From assembly GCF_037975245.1 (NCBI RefSeq), contig NC_092569.1, positions 8,304,501-8,368,500 on the forward strand: DNA of 64,000 nucleotides, read 5' to 3'. Shown here in pieces: positions 23,193 through 36,400 of the stretch. The notes under the pieces are model-generated. The model was not told where the DNA came from and made no database searches. It saw only the letters and a list, made by a program, of their open reading frames with translations. The position numbers and the translations under genes are program-made. Each line of letters starts with the position of its first letter. The stretch's first letter is position 1. Origin of the DNA: Apostichopus japonicus. Taxonomy: Eukaryota; Echinodermata; Holothuroidea; Aspidochirotida; Stichopodidae.

Positions 23193-24106
23193 TTAGCCTC
23201 CATTTCATGGCTTAGGCGAATTTGACAATATTGTGCAAAATGACCTCGATTTTGGCAGTAATGACACGTGATTGAAGGATTAAAATATGGTAACCTTCTC
23301 CTGTTATCATTCCTACCTGTCCTAGGACCACGAGAATCACGAGAACTATATCTTTGCCTCATATCTTTTGGATTGTCTTGCGATTCTGATCTACGTGACT
23401 GATCAAACTTGGTTTCTAACTCCTGAATTTTGGTACACAACTCGTGTATCTCAGAAGATGCAGAAATAGGAGTCTGAACAGAAGACGCTTTGTCGTGCAT
23501 TGCCATAAATAGTTCGGAAGAAACTGGGGGTTGACTTTCTATTTGTAAGTCAAAATAGCATTGTACTTTCATGACCAAATCTGCAATTGTTGCTTGTGGT
23601 GATGCAGACATTAACACTGCTGAACGACATTGCAAAGGCAGGGTCGAGATGAATTTATCTCTAATTTGGTCCTCGCCATAATTTAATTGTGCTGCAGCTT
23701 TGGAAATTTTGGCCAAATGAGCTTGAGCTGTATCACCTGGCGTATAGCTTAATGCGTGAAATGCCTGTGATTTAGCGTAGGAAGAAGTTCCTGGACTGAA
23801 ACGAGCAAGGAATTGCTTGCGCAGATCAGCAATAGTTGAAAAATTTTTGTTCTCAATCCAGAGTCTGGCTTGGCCTTTTAGTGTTCGCTTAAATATGCGA
23901 CATATTTCCTTTAATTCTTCCTCTACAGGGGTGGTTTGGGACGGCAATTTATGCACCTCTAAATAATCTTCAAATCCCAAATAATGAGCTTCGGCTAAAT
24001 CTGCATCTATTACATCGCCCTGAAATCGTGATGGCAAAAAATCAGTGGGCCTATGTTTCTGCATAACATTAACAGAGGTCGAAGTTTCCTGTTCACTGAC
24101 GGACAT
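23159..24106 (-). CDS. gag: Gag polyprotein (capsid plus CCHC nucleocapsid)
   Basis: 315 aa, ATG at 24106-24104 and TAG at 23161-23159. It should form the virus-like particle that packages element RNA. A retrotransposon-gag capsid region spans about residues 20-195, with the typical stretch KGQARLWIENKNF (77-89) followed by LRKQFLARFSPG (95-106). A short heptad-like segment lies at about 217-236 and a basic Arg/Ser-rich region at 239-271. One zinc knuckle is CHYCQNRGHFAQYC (C281, C284, H289, C294; CX2CX4HX4C), which binds RNA. One knuckle and 315 residues are within the normal range for Ty3/gypsy. The ATG is the first methionine of the frame and lies 679 bp after the 5' LTR. Pol overlaps its 3' end in the -1 frame, so gag is the abundant product and gag-pol the minor one. 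Confidence 0.93.
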   Translation of the reverse strand: MSVSEQETSTSVNVMQKHRPTDFLPSRFQGDVIDADLAEAHYLGFEDYLEVHKLPSQTTPVEEELKEICRIFKRTLKGQARLWIENKNFSTIADLRKQFLARFSPGTSSYAKSQAFHALSYTPGDTAQAHLAKISKAAAQLNYGEDQIRDKFISTLPLQCRSAVLMSASPQATIADLVMKVQCYFDLQIESQPPVSSELFMAMHDKASSVQTPISASSEIHELCTKIQELETKFDQSRRSESQDNPKDMRQRYSSRDSRGPRTGRNDNRRRLPYFNPSITCHYCQNRGHFAQYCQIRLSHEMEANVKRVPTQNFQ

Positions 24107-24767
24107 TATGCTGAATACGATTAGGCTAGTTATGAGTTTACAACATGAGCTTATACTAATTTCAACACACTATCGACCGTTATTAAATACAAATAACAAT
24201 ATGCAATACATGGACACGATTAAAATAACTTATCGGTACACTCTGATCTCAAATAGGGGTTGGGATACAAATTGGCATGATTTCACTCACCCTTAAGTTT
24301 AACTAAGAACTGGTAGTGGAACTGCAAACGATGATTGAAGTCCCTCGGTCAGCAGTAGTAGTTGCGGCAGGTAGTAGCAGTAGCAGGTGGGCCTACATCT
24401 CGTATGGTGCAGATTCGTTCGCCGTTAACATCGGGTAGAGTCTAGGCTTAGATCGCGAAAATGTTCAGTTCTGATGTTTAGAGCTGTAGTATTCTAAGTA
24501 CTAGTTGCGCGAATGTTCAAACGCGAACTGCATGCTGGGTTGATTAACGTTAGTGTACGATCAACGTTAGTGTGGTTCCTGCATCCGGTGTACAGACTTA
24601 GGCTAGTATAGGCTGACTTCCCTCGTAGAGTGTTTCAGTTAGGCTAGATCGTGAACATACGTTGTGTTCCTCGTTAGGTCTTCGGGCCAAAAAAATCCTC
24701 CTGTTCATTATTGATCGTAACGAACGAAAGTTGTGAAAAGTTCCGTTACCGTTTTGTTCCTGAAGAA
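24107..24767 (-). other. 5' untranslated leader of the retrotransposon
   Basis: About 660 bp between the PBS and the gag ATG with no convincing ORF. It probably holds the packaging and dimerisation signals, which cannot be located by sequence alone. Visible structure: an 11-bp direct repeat AACGTTAGTGT at 24546-24556 and 24563-24573, and an AGT/AGC-rich trinucleotide-like stretch around 24350-24390. A short ORF across the LTR/leader junction (24598-24927) runs through the PBS and has no known domain; I regard it as chance. Confidence 0.7.
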
Positions 24768-24785
24768 TGCCCCGCTCCTCCACCA
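24768..24785 (-). other. Primer binding site (PBS)
   Basis: Directly next to the sense 3' end of the 5' LTR, the sense strand reads TGGTGGAGGAGCGGGGCA. It starts with TGG, the complement of the CCA tail of tRNAs, with no gap after the LTR. The implied tRNA 3' end is GCTCCTCC-A-CCA. I do not recognise this as one of the usual animal primer tRNAs (initiator Met, Lys, Ser, Leu, Arg, Trp), so the primer is left unassigned. Confidence 0.75.
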
Positions 24786-25509
24786 TGTAATATTGTGACG
24801 AGCCCGGCTCCTCCGATAGTAATATTATATCGGGACTCGCGATAGAAAGGTACTGGGATATCTTGATGCCGTTTTTATGCTTCTTCAGGAGATGTCTCGA
24901 ACGGAAGAAAACAATGACTTCACACAAAAAACAATTTGACGAGATAGGATTTGATTTAATGATTCGGTATAATTTCTTCTCTGTCGATTCTCTTTACAAA
25001 TAAAACTAAATTACAATGATTTGACTTGACTTGACTCCGTCAATTAAACAATTAGAAAGAGTGATGAAATGGTGACGAAGCAACGAACTGATCACGGAGC
25101 GCTGACGGAGTGATAAATTTCTGACCTCCTTTTTCTTTTAAACCTTACTTCCATAAAATCTCACTGCGCACAATCAGTAGGCAGCCAATGACCTGACCAT
25201 CCTGTATTAACTTAACGATATAAAAATAAGTGCACTGGCACTGATCTGCCCTGATTGGTTGGGAGTTTGGAAGTCCATCCCCTTTCTATGGAAACTTCCA
25301 TACCACGTGAGAGAACCTTCTCGAATGTTCCACAGACATAATGGAATCTATTTTGGGAAAAGGCCCTGTACCAAGATTCAATAAGATAGTTAAAAACTTC
25401 TCGTGGGAAAACTGAATCCATGACCTAGATAAATACATAAGAGGCCTGTAAGGTATCTCGATGGAGTTTTTCGGTAACATCAAAGAGGCAGCATTACTAT
25501 TTCATAACA
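24786..25509 (-). repeat. 5' LTR (724 bp)
   Basis: Right copy in the window, and 5' LTR of the minus-strand element, matching 16286-17009 throughout. It should hold the promoter for the genomic RNA. It abuts the primer binding site at 24785. A CCAAT motif (sense strand) lies at 25254-25258, with an A/T-rich stretch beginning some 25 bp downstream in sense. No experimental start site can be inferred from sequence alone. Confidence 0.96.
25219..25258 (-). promoter_or_regulatory. Candidate LTR core promoter (CCAAT plus A/T-rich box)
   Basis: In sense orientation a CCAATCAG motif (CCAAT at 25254-25258) is followed about 25 bp later by CTTATTTTTATATC (about 25217-25230). The spacing resembles a CCAAT/TATA arrangement, but the A/T box is not a canonical TATA in sense. 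The same bases read TATAAAAATA (25219-25228) on the plus strand, so a promoter here could equally face the other way. The equivalent site in the 3' LTR is 16719-16758. Motif match only. Confidence 0.3.
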
Positions 25510-25513
25510 ATAC
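25510..25513. repeat. Target site duplication, right (ATAC)
   Basis: Second copy of the ATAC target duplication, directly after the LTR end AACA at 25509. The satellite then resumes in register with TGCGCTACCGATTTATCGG. Confidence 0.93.
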
Positions 25514-27007
25514 TGCGCTACCGATTTATCGGTACCGCACATTCGATTGATCGGTACCGCACATTTGATTGATCGATACCGCACATTCGATTTATCGATA
25601 CTGCGCTATCGATTGATCGGTACCGCACATTCGATTGTTCGATACTGCGCTATAGATTTATCGGTACCGCACATTCGATTGATCGGTAACGCACATTCGA
25701 TTGATCGATACCGCACATTCGATTAATCGGTACGGCACATTCGATTGACAAATACCGCACATTCGATAGATCGGTACCGCACATTCGATTGATTGGTACC
25801 GCACATTCGATTGATCGATACCATACATTCGATTGATCGGTACAGCACATTCGATTGATCGATACTGCGCTTGCGAATTATCGGTACCACGCATTCCATT
25901 GATCGGTACCGCACATTCGATTGATCGGTACCGCACATTCGATTGATCGGTAGCGCACATTCGATTGATCGGTAGCGCACATTCGATTGATCGATACCGC
26001 ACATTCGATTGATCGATACCGCACTTCGATTGATCGATACTGCGCATTCGATTAGTCGATAACGCACATCGATTGATCGATACCGCACATTCGATCGATC
26101 GATACAGCACATTCGATTGATCGATACCGCACATTCGATATATCGATACTGCGCATTCGATTAGTCGATAACGCACATCGATTGATCGATACCGCACATT
26201 CGATCTTTCGATACAGCACATTCGATTGATCGATACCGCACATTCGATAGATCGATACCGCGCATTCAATTAGTCGATAACGCACATCGATTGATCGATA
26301 CCGTACATTCCATTGATCGATACTGCGCTTTCGATTTATCAGTACCGCAGATTCGATTGATCGGTACCGCACATTCGATTGATCGATACCGCACAATCGA
26401 TAGATCGATACTGCACATTCGATTAGTCGATAACGCACATCGATTGATCAATACCGCGCATTCGATTGATCGGTACCGCACATTCGATTGATCGATACCG
26501 CACATTCGATTGATCGATACCAAACTTTGGATAGTATCGATACTGCACATTCGATTAGTCAATAACTCACATCGATTGATCGATACCGCGCATTCGATTG
26601 ATCGGTACCGCACATTCGATTGATCGATACGGCACATTCGACTGATCGATACCGCACATTCGATTGATCGATACCGCACATTCGATTGATCGATACCGCA
26701 CATCCGATTGATCGATACCGCACATTCGATTGATCGATACTGCGCTTTCGATTAGTCGATAACGCACATCGATTGACCGATACCGCACATTCTATTGATC
26801 GATACTGCGCTTTCGATTTATCGGTACCACGCATTCGATTGTTCGGTACTGCACATTCGATTGATCGGTACCGCACATTCGATTGATCGATAACGCACAT
26901 TCGATTGATCGATGCTGCACTTTCGATTGATCGATACCGCACATTCGATTGATCGATAACGCACATTCGATTGATCGGTAACGCACATTCGATTGATCGG
27001 TACCACG

Positions 27008-28397
27008 CATTCGATTGATCGATACCAAACTTTGGATAGTATCGATACTGCACATTCGATTAGTCAATAACTCACATCGATTGATCGATACTGCGCATTC
27101 GATTGATCGGTACCGCACATTCGATTGATCTATACGGCAAATTCGATTGATCGGTACCGCACATTGAATTTCGATTGATCGATACCGCACATTCGATTGA
27201 TCGATACCGCACATTCATTTGATCGATACCGTGCTTTCGATTGATCGATACCGCACATTCGATTGATCGATACCGCACATTCATTTGATCGATACCGTGC
27301 TTTCGATTGATCGATACCGCACATTCGATTGATCGATACCGCACATTCGATTGATCGATACTGAGCTTTCGATTTATCAGTACCGCAGATTCGATTGATC
27401 GGTACCGCACATTCGATTGTTCGGTACCGCGCATTCGATTAATCGGTACCGCACATTCGATTGATCGGTAACGCACATTCGATTGATCGATACGGCACAT
27501 TCGACTGATCGATACCGCACATTCGATTGATCAATACCGCACATTCGATTGATCGATACCGAACATTGGATAGATCGATACTGCACATTCGATTAGTCGA
27601 TAACGCACATCGATAAATCGATACCGCACATTCGAATGATCGATACTGCGCTTTCGATTTATCAGTAACGCAGATTCGATTGATCGGTACCGCACATTCG
27701 ATTGATCGGTACCGCGCATTCGATTGATCGGTACCGCTTATTCGATTGATCGATAACGCACATTCGATTGATCGATACGGCACATTCGATTGATCGGTTC
27801 CGCAATTTCGATTGATCGATACTGCACATTCGATTGATCGATACCTCACATTCGATTGATCGATACCGCGCGTTCGATTGATCGATACAGCACATTCGAT
27901 TGATCGATACCGCACATTCGATTGATCGGTAACAAATATTCGATTGATCGGTACGGCACATTCGATTTTCGGTATCTCATTCGATTGATCGATACCGCAC
28001 ATTCGATTGATCGATAACGCACATTCGATAGATCGATACTGCACATTCGATTAGTCGATAACGCACATCGATTGATCGGTACCGCACATTCGATTGATCG
28101 ATACTGCGCTACCGATTTATCGGTACCGCACATTCGATTGATCGGTACCGCACATTTGATTGATCGATACCGCACATTCGATTTATCGATACTGCGCTAT
28201 CGATTGATCGGTACCGCACATTCGATTGTTCGATACTGCGCTATAGATTTATCGGTACCGCACATTCGATTGATCGGTAACGCACATTCGATTGATCGAT
28301 ACCGCACATTCGATTAATCGGTACGGCACATTCGATTGACAAATACCGCACATTCGATAGATCGGTACCGCACATTCGATTGATTGGTACCGCACAT
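27008..28397. repeat. Uninterrupted paralogue of the insertion-site block
   Basis: Close copy of 15195-16285 joined to 25510-25806, without the retrotransposon. It keeps the same order of rare variants, including TACTGAGCTTTCG, ATCGATAAATCG, GGTAACAAATATTCG, GCGCTACCGATTTATCGG and GCTATAGATTTATCGG. A few differences exist, for example an extra GAATT near 27165. It supplies the empty-site sequence for the insertion. Confidence 0.9.
28101..28104. other. Paralogous empty target site (single ATAC)
   Basis: In the uninterrupted block the bases matching the two insertion edges read ...GATTGATCG-ATAC-TGCGCTACCG... with one ATAC. At the occupied site ATAC is present at both ends of the element (16282-16285 and 25510-25513). 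This confirms the element limits and a 4-bp target duplication. Confidence 0.9.
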
Positions 28398-31300
28398 TCG
28401 ATTGATTGTTACCGCACATTCGATTGATCGATACTGCGCTATCGATTTATCGGTACCGCACATTCGATTGATGGGTACCGCACATTCGATTGATCGGTAG
28501 CGCTCATTCGATTGATCGATACCGCACATTCGATTGATCGGTACCGCACATTCGATAGATCGATACTACGCATTCCATTAGTCGATAACGCACATTCGAT
28601 TGATCGATACCGCACATTCGATTGATCGATACCATACATTCGATTGATCGGTACAGCACATTCGATTGATCGATACTGCGCTTTCGAATTATCGGTACCA
28701 CGCATTCGATTGATCGGTACCGCACATTCGATTGATCGGTACCGCACATTCGATTGATCGGTAGCGCACATTCGATTGATCGGTAGCGCACATTCGATTG
28801 ATCGATACCGCACATTCGATTGATCGATACCGCACTTCGATTGATCGATACTGCGCATTCGATTAGTCGATAACGCACATCGATTGATCGATACCGCACA
28901 TTCGATCGATCGATACAGCACATTCGATTGATCGATACCGCACATTCGATATATCGATACCGCACATTCGATTGATCGATACCAAACTTTGGATAGTATC
29001 GATACTGCACATTCGATTAGTCAATAACTCACATCGATTGATCGATACCGCGCATTCGATTGATCGGTACCGCACATTCGATTGATCTATACGGCAAATT
29101 CGATTGATCGGTACCGCACATTCGATTGATCGGTACCGCGCATTCGATTGATCGGTACCGCAGATTCGATTGATCGGTACCGCACATTCGATTGATCGGT
29201 ACCGCGCATTCGATTAATCGGTACCGCACATTCGATTGATCGGTTCCGCAATTTCGATTGATCGATACTGCACATTCGATTGATCGATACCGCACATTCG
29301 ATTGATCGGTAACACATATTCGATTGATCGGTACGGCACATTCGATTTTCGGTATCTCATTCGATTGATCGATACCGCACATTCGATTGATCGATAACGC
29401 ACATTCGATAGATCGATACTGCACATTCGATTAGTCGATACTGCGCTACCGATTTATCGGTACCGCACATTCGATTGATCGGTACCGCACATTCGATTGA
29501 TCGATACCGCACATTCGATTTATCGATACTGCGCTATCGATTGATCGGTACCGCACATTCGATTGATCGATACTGCGCTATCGATTTATCGGTACCGCAC
29601 ATTCGATTGATCGGTAACGCACATTCGATTGATCGATACCGCACATTCATTTGATCGATACCGTGCTTTCGATTGATCGATACCGCACATTCGATTGATC
29701 GATACCGCACATTCGATAGATCGATACTGCGCATTCGATTAGTCGATAACGCACATTCGATTGATCGATACCGCACATTCGATTGATCGATACCATACAT
29801 TCGATTGATCGGTACAGCACATTCGATTGATCGATACTGCGCTTTCGAATTATCGGTACCACGCATTCGATTGATCGGTACCGCACATTCGACTGATCGG
29901 TACCGCACATTCGATTGATCGGTAGCGCACATTCGATTGATCGATACCGCACATTCGATCGATCGATACAGCACATTCGATTGATCGATACCGCACATTC
30001 GATAGATCGATACTGCGCATTCGATTAGTCGATAACGCACATCGATTGATCGATACCGCACATTCGATCTTTCGATACAGCACATCGATTGATCAATACC
30101 GCGCATTCGATTGATCGGTACCGCACATTCGATTGATCGATACCGCACATTCGATTGATCGATACCAAACTTTGGATAGTATCGATACATTCGATTAGTC
30201 AATAACTCACATCGATTGAACGATACCGCGCATTCGATTGATCAGTACCGCACATTCGATTGATCTATACGGCAAATTCGATTGATCGGTACCGCACATT
30301 CGATTGATCGATACCGCACATTCGATTGATCGATACCGCACATTCATTTGATCGATACCGTGCTTTCGATTGATCGATACCGCACATTCGATTGATCGAT
30401 ACCGCACATTCGATTGATCGATACTGCGCATTCGATTAGTCGATAACGCACATCGATTGATCGATACCGCACATTCGATTGATCGATACTGCGCTTTCGA
30501 TTTATCGGTACCACGCATTCGATTGTTCGGTACTGCACATTCTACTGATCGGTACCGCACATTCGATTGATCGATTCTGCGCTTTCGATTGATCGGTACC
30601 GCCCATTCGATTGATCGATACCGCACATTCGACTGAACGATACCGCACATTCGATTGATCGATACCGCACATTCGATTGATCGATACCGAACATTGGATA
30701 GCTCGATACTGCACATTCGATTAGTCGATAACGCACATCGATAAATCGATACCGCACATTCGAATGATCGATACTGCGCTTTCGATTTATCAGTAACGCA
30801 GATTCGATTGATCGATAACGCACATTCGATAGATTGATACTGCACATTCGATTAGTCGATAACGCACATCGATTGATCGGTACCGCACATTCGATTGATC
30901 GATACCGCACATTCGATTTATCGATACTGCGCTTTCGATTGATCGATACCGCACATTCGATTGATCGATACTGCGCTATCGATTTATCGGTACCGCACAT
31001 TCGATTGATCGGTAACGCACATTCGATTGATCGATACCGCACATTCGATTAATCGGTACGTCACATTCGATTGACAAATACCGCACATTCGATAGATCGG
31101 TACCGCACATTCGATTGATCGGTACCGCACATTCGATTGATTGTTACCGCACATTCGATTGATCGATACTGCGCTATCGATTTATCGGTACCGCACATTC
31201 GATTGATCGGTACCGCACATTCGATTGATCGATACCGCACATTCGATTGATCGGTACCGCACATTCGATAGATCGATACTGCGCATTCGATTAGTCGATA

Positions 31301-33473
31301 ACGCACATTCCATTGATCGATACCGCACATTCGATTGATCGATACCATACATTCGATTGATCGGTACAGCACATTCGATTGATCGATACTGCGCTTTCGA
31401 ATTATCGGTACCACGCATTCGATTGATCGGTACCGCACATTCGACTGATCGGTACCGCACATTCGATTGATCGGTACCGCACATTCGATTGATCGATATT
31501 GCACATTCGATTGATCGGTACCGCGCATTCGATTGATCGGTACCGCACATTCGATTGATCGGTACCGCACATTCGATTGATCGATACTGCGCTATCGATT
31601 TATCGGTACCGCACATTCGATTGATCGGTAGCGCACATTCGATTGATCGGTAGCGCACATTCGATCGATCGATACCGCACATTCGATTGATCGATACCGC
31701 ACTTCGATAAATCGATACTGCGCATTCGATTAGTCGATAACGCACATGCGATTGATCGATACCGCACATTCGATAGATCGATACTGCGAATTCAATTAGT
31801 CGATAACGCACATCGATTGATCGATACCGCACATTCAATTGATCGATACTGCGCTTTCGATTTATCAGTACCGCAGATTCGATTGATCGGTTCCGCACAT
31901 TCGATTGATCGATACCGCACAATCGATAGATCGATACTGCACATTCGATTAGTCGATAACGCACATCGAATGATCAATACCGCGCATTCGATTGATCGGT
32001 ACCGCACATTCGATTGATCGGTACCGCACATTCGATTGATCGATACCGCACATTCGATTGATCGGTACCGCACATTCGATTGATCGGTACCGCACATCGA
32101 TTAATCGATACCGCACATTCGATTGATCGATACTGCACATTCGATACCGCACATTCGATTGATCGGTACCGCACATTCGAATGATCGATACTGCGCTTTC
32201 GATTTATCAGTACCGCAGATTCGATTGATCGGTACCGCACATTCGATTGATCGGTACCGCGCATTCGATTGATCGGTTCCGCACATTCGATTGATCGGTA
32301 CCGCACATTCGATTGATCGATACCGCACATTCGATTGATCGATACCGAACATTGGATAGTATCGATACTGCACATTCGATTAGTCAATAACTCACATCGA
32401 TTGATCGATACCGCGCATTCGATTGATCGGTAAAGCACATTCGATTGATCGATACGGCAAATTTGATTGATCGATACCGCACATTCGATTGATCGATAAC
32501 GCACATCGATTGATCGATACCGCACATTCGAATGATCGATACTGCGCATTCGATTTATCAGTACCGCAGATTCGATTGATCGGTACCGCACATTCGATTG
32601 ATCGGTAGAGCACATTCGATTGATCAGTACCGCACATTCGATTGATCGATACCGCACATTCGATTGATCGATACCGAACTTTGGATAGTATCGATACTGC
32701 ACATTCGATTAGTCAATAACTCACATCGATTGATCGATACCGCGCATTCGATTGATCGGTACCGCACATTCGATTGATCTATACGGCAAATTCGATTGAT
32801 CGGTACCGCACATTCGATTGATCGATACCGCACATTCGATTGATCGATACCGCACATTCATTTGATCGATACCGTACTTTCGATTGATCGATACCGCACA
32901 TTCGATTGATCGATACCGCACATTCGATTGATCGATACTGCGCATTCGATTAGTCGATAACGCACATCGATTGACCGATACCGCACATTCTATTGATCGA
33001 TATGGCGCTTTCGATTTATCGGTACCACGCATTCGATTGTTCGGTACTGCACATTCGATTGATCGGTACCGCACATTCGATTGATCGATAACGCACATTC
33101 GATTGATCGATGCTGCACTTTCGATTGATCGATACCGCACATTCGATTGATCGATAACGCACATTCGATTGATCGGTAACGCACATTCGATTGATCGGTA
33201 CGGCACATTCGATTTTCGGTATCACATTCGATTGATCGATACCGCACATTCGATTGATCGATAACGCACATTCGATAGATCGATACTGCACATTCGATTA
33301 GTCGATAACGAACATCGATTGATCGGTACCGCACATTCGATTGATCGATACCTCGCTATCGATTGATCGATACCGCACATTCGATTGATCGATACAACAC
33401 ATTCGATTGATCGGTACCGAAAATTCGATTGATCGGTACCGCACATACGATTGATCGGTAACGCACATTCGAT

Positions 33474-36400
33474 TCATCGGTACTGCACTTTCGATTGACC
33501 GATACCGCACATTCGATAGATCGATACTGCGCATTCGATTAGTCGATAACGCACATTCGATAGATCGATACTGCACATTCGATTAGTCGATAACGAACAT
33601 CGATTGATCGGTACCGCACATTCGATTGATCGATACCTCGCTATCGATTGATCGATACCGCACATTCGATTGATCGATACAACACATTCGATTGATCGGT
33701 ACCGAACATTCGATTGATCGGTACCGCACATACGATTGATCGGTAACGCACATTCGATTCATCGATATCGCACATTCGATTAATCGGTACTGCACTTTCG
33801 ATTGACCGATACCGCACATTCGATAGATCGATACTGCGCATTCGATTAGTCGATAACGCACATCGATTGATCGATACCGCACATTCGATTGATCGATACT
33901 GCGCTTTCGATTTATCGGTACCACGTATTCGATTGATCGGTACCGCACATTCGACTGATCGGTACCGCACATTCGATTGATCGATAACGCACATTCGATT
34001 TATCGGTACCGAACATTCGATTGATCGATACTGCGCATTCGATTAGTCGATAACGCACATCGATTGATCGATACCGCACTTTCGATTGATCGATACTGCG
34101 CGTTCGATTTATCGGTACCGAACATTCGATTGATCGGTACCGCACTTTCGATTGATCGATACTGCACATTCGATTGATCGGTAACACACATTCGATTGAT
34201 CGGTACCGCACATTCGATTGATCGATACTGCGCATTCGATTTATCGGTGCCGCACATTCGATTGATCGGTACCGCACATTCGATTGATCGGTACCGCACA
34301 TTCGATTGATCGGTACCGCACATTCGATTGATCGATACCGCACATTCGATTGATCGATACCGCACATTCTATTGATCGATACCGCACATTCGATTGATCG
34401 GTACCGCACATTCGATTGATCGATACCGCACATTCGATTGATCGATACCGCACATTCGATTGATCGGTACAGCACATTCGATTGATCGATGCTGCACTTT
34501 CGATTGATCGATACCGCACATTCGATTGATCAATAACGCACATTCGATTGATCGGTAACGCACATTCGATTGATCGGTATGGCACATTCGATTTTCGGTA
34601 TCACATTCGATTGATCGATACCGCACATTCGATTGATCGATAACGCACATTCGATAGATCGATATTGCACATTCGATTAGTCAATAACGCACATCGATTG
34701 ATCGGTACCGCACATTCGATTGATCGATACCGCGCTATCGATTGATCGATACCGCACATTCGATTGATCGATACAACACATTCGATTGATCGGTACCGAA
34801 CATTCGATCGATCGGTACCGCACATACGATTGATCGGTAACGCACATTCGATTCATCGATATCGCACATTCGATTAATCTGTACTGCACTTTCGATTGAC
34901 CGATACCGCACATTCGATAGATCGATACTGCGCATTCAATTTATCGATAACGCACATTGATTGATCGATACCGCACATTCGATTGATCGATACGGCACAT
35001 TCGATTGATCGGTTCCGCAATTTCGATTGATCGATACTGCACATTCGATTGATCGATACCTCACATTCGATTGATCGATACCGCGCGTTCGATTGATCGA
35101 TACAGCACATTCGATTGATCGATACCGCACATTCGATTTATCGATAACACATATTCGATTGATCGGTACGGCACATTCGATTTTCGGTATCTCATTCGAT
35201 TGATCGATACCGCACATTCGATTGATCGATAACGCACATTCGATAGATCGATACTGCACATTCGATTAGTCGATAACGCACATCGATTGATCGGTACCGC
35301 ACATTCGATTGATCGATACTGCGCTACCGATTTATCGGTACCGCACATTCGATTGATCGGTACCGCACATTCGATTGATCGATACCGCACATTCGATTTA
35401 TCGATACTGCGCTATCGATTGATCGGTGCCGCACATTCGATTGATCGATACTGCGCTATCGATTTATCGGTACCGCACATTCGATTAATCGGTAACGCAC
35501 ATTCGATTGATCGATACCGCACATTCATTTGATCGATACCGTGCTTTCGATTGATCGATACCGCACATTCGATTGATCGATACCGCACATTCGATTGATC
35601 GATACCGCGCATTCGATTAGTCGATAACGCACATCGATTGACCGATACCGCACATTCTATTGATCGATACTGCGCTTTCGATTTATCGGTACCACGCATT
35701 CGATTGTTCGGTACTGCACATTCGATTGATCGGTACCGCACATTCGATTGATCGATAACGCACATTCGATTGATCGATGCTGCACTTTCGATTGATCGAT
35801 ACCGCACATTCGATTGATCGATAACGCACATTCGATTGATCGGTAACGCACATTCGATTGATCGGTACGGCACATTCGATTTTCGGTATCACATTCGATT
35901 GATCGATACCGCACATTCGATTGATCGATAACGCACATTCGATAGATCGATACTGCACATTCGATTAGTCGATAACGAACATCGATTGATCGGTACCGCA
36001 CATTCGATTGATCGATACTGCGCTACCGATTGATCGGTACCGAACATTCGATTGATCGGTATCGCACATACGATTGATCGGTAACGCACATTCGATTCAT
36101 TGATATCGCACATTCGATTAATCGGTACTGCACTTTCGATTGATCGATACTGCGCTTTCGATTTATCGGTACCACGTATTCGATTGATCGGTACCGCACA
36201 TTCGACTGATCGGTACTGCACATTCGATTGATCGATAACGCACATTCAATTTATCGGTTCCGAACATTCGATAGATCGATACTGCGCATTCGATTAGTCG
36301 ATAACGCACATCGATTGATCGATACCGCACTTTCGATTGATCGATACTGCGCTTTCGATTTATCGGTACCGAACATTCGATTGATCGGTACCGCACTTTC

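Larger units (their letters stand above)
16286..25509 (-). mobile_element. Full-length Ty3/gypsy-type LTR retrotransposon
   Basis: A 9,224-bp element inserted in the satellite, transcribed on the minus strand. It has two 724-bp LTRs with no difference seen, each starting TG and ending CA (sense TGTTATGAAATAG to CAATATTACA). A primer binding site abuts the 5' LTR and a polypurine run abuts the 3' LTR. Gag carries a CCHC knuckle. Pol has the order protease, reverse transcriptase, RNase H, integrase, which defines the Ty3/gypsy (Metaviridae) arrangement rather than Ty1/copia. A 4-bp target duplication ATAC flanks it. No env ORF and no chromodomain were recognised. Equal LTRs and open ORFs indicate a recent insertion, possibly from an active family. 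Clade is not assigned, since that needs an RT-RNaseH-IN tree. Confidence 0.97.

Noticed and set aside
24045-24296. 83-codon plus-strand ORF over the gag start and leader
   Set aside because: Antisense to the gag N-terminus and leader, no domain, no sign of a separate gene.
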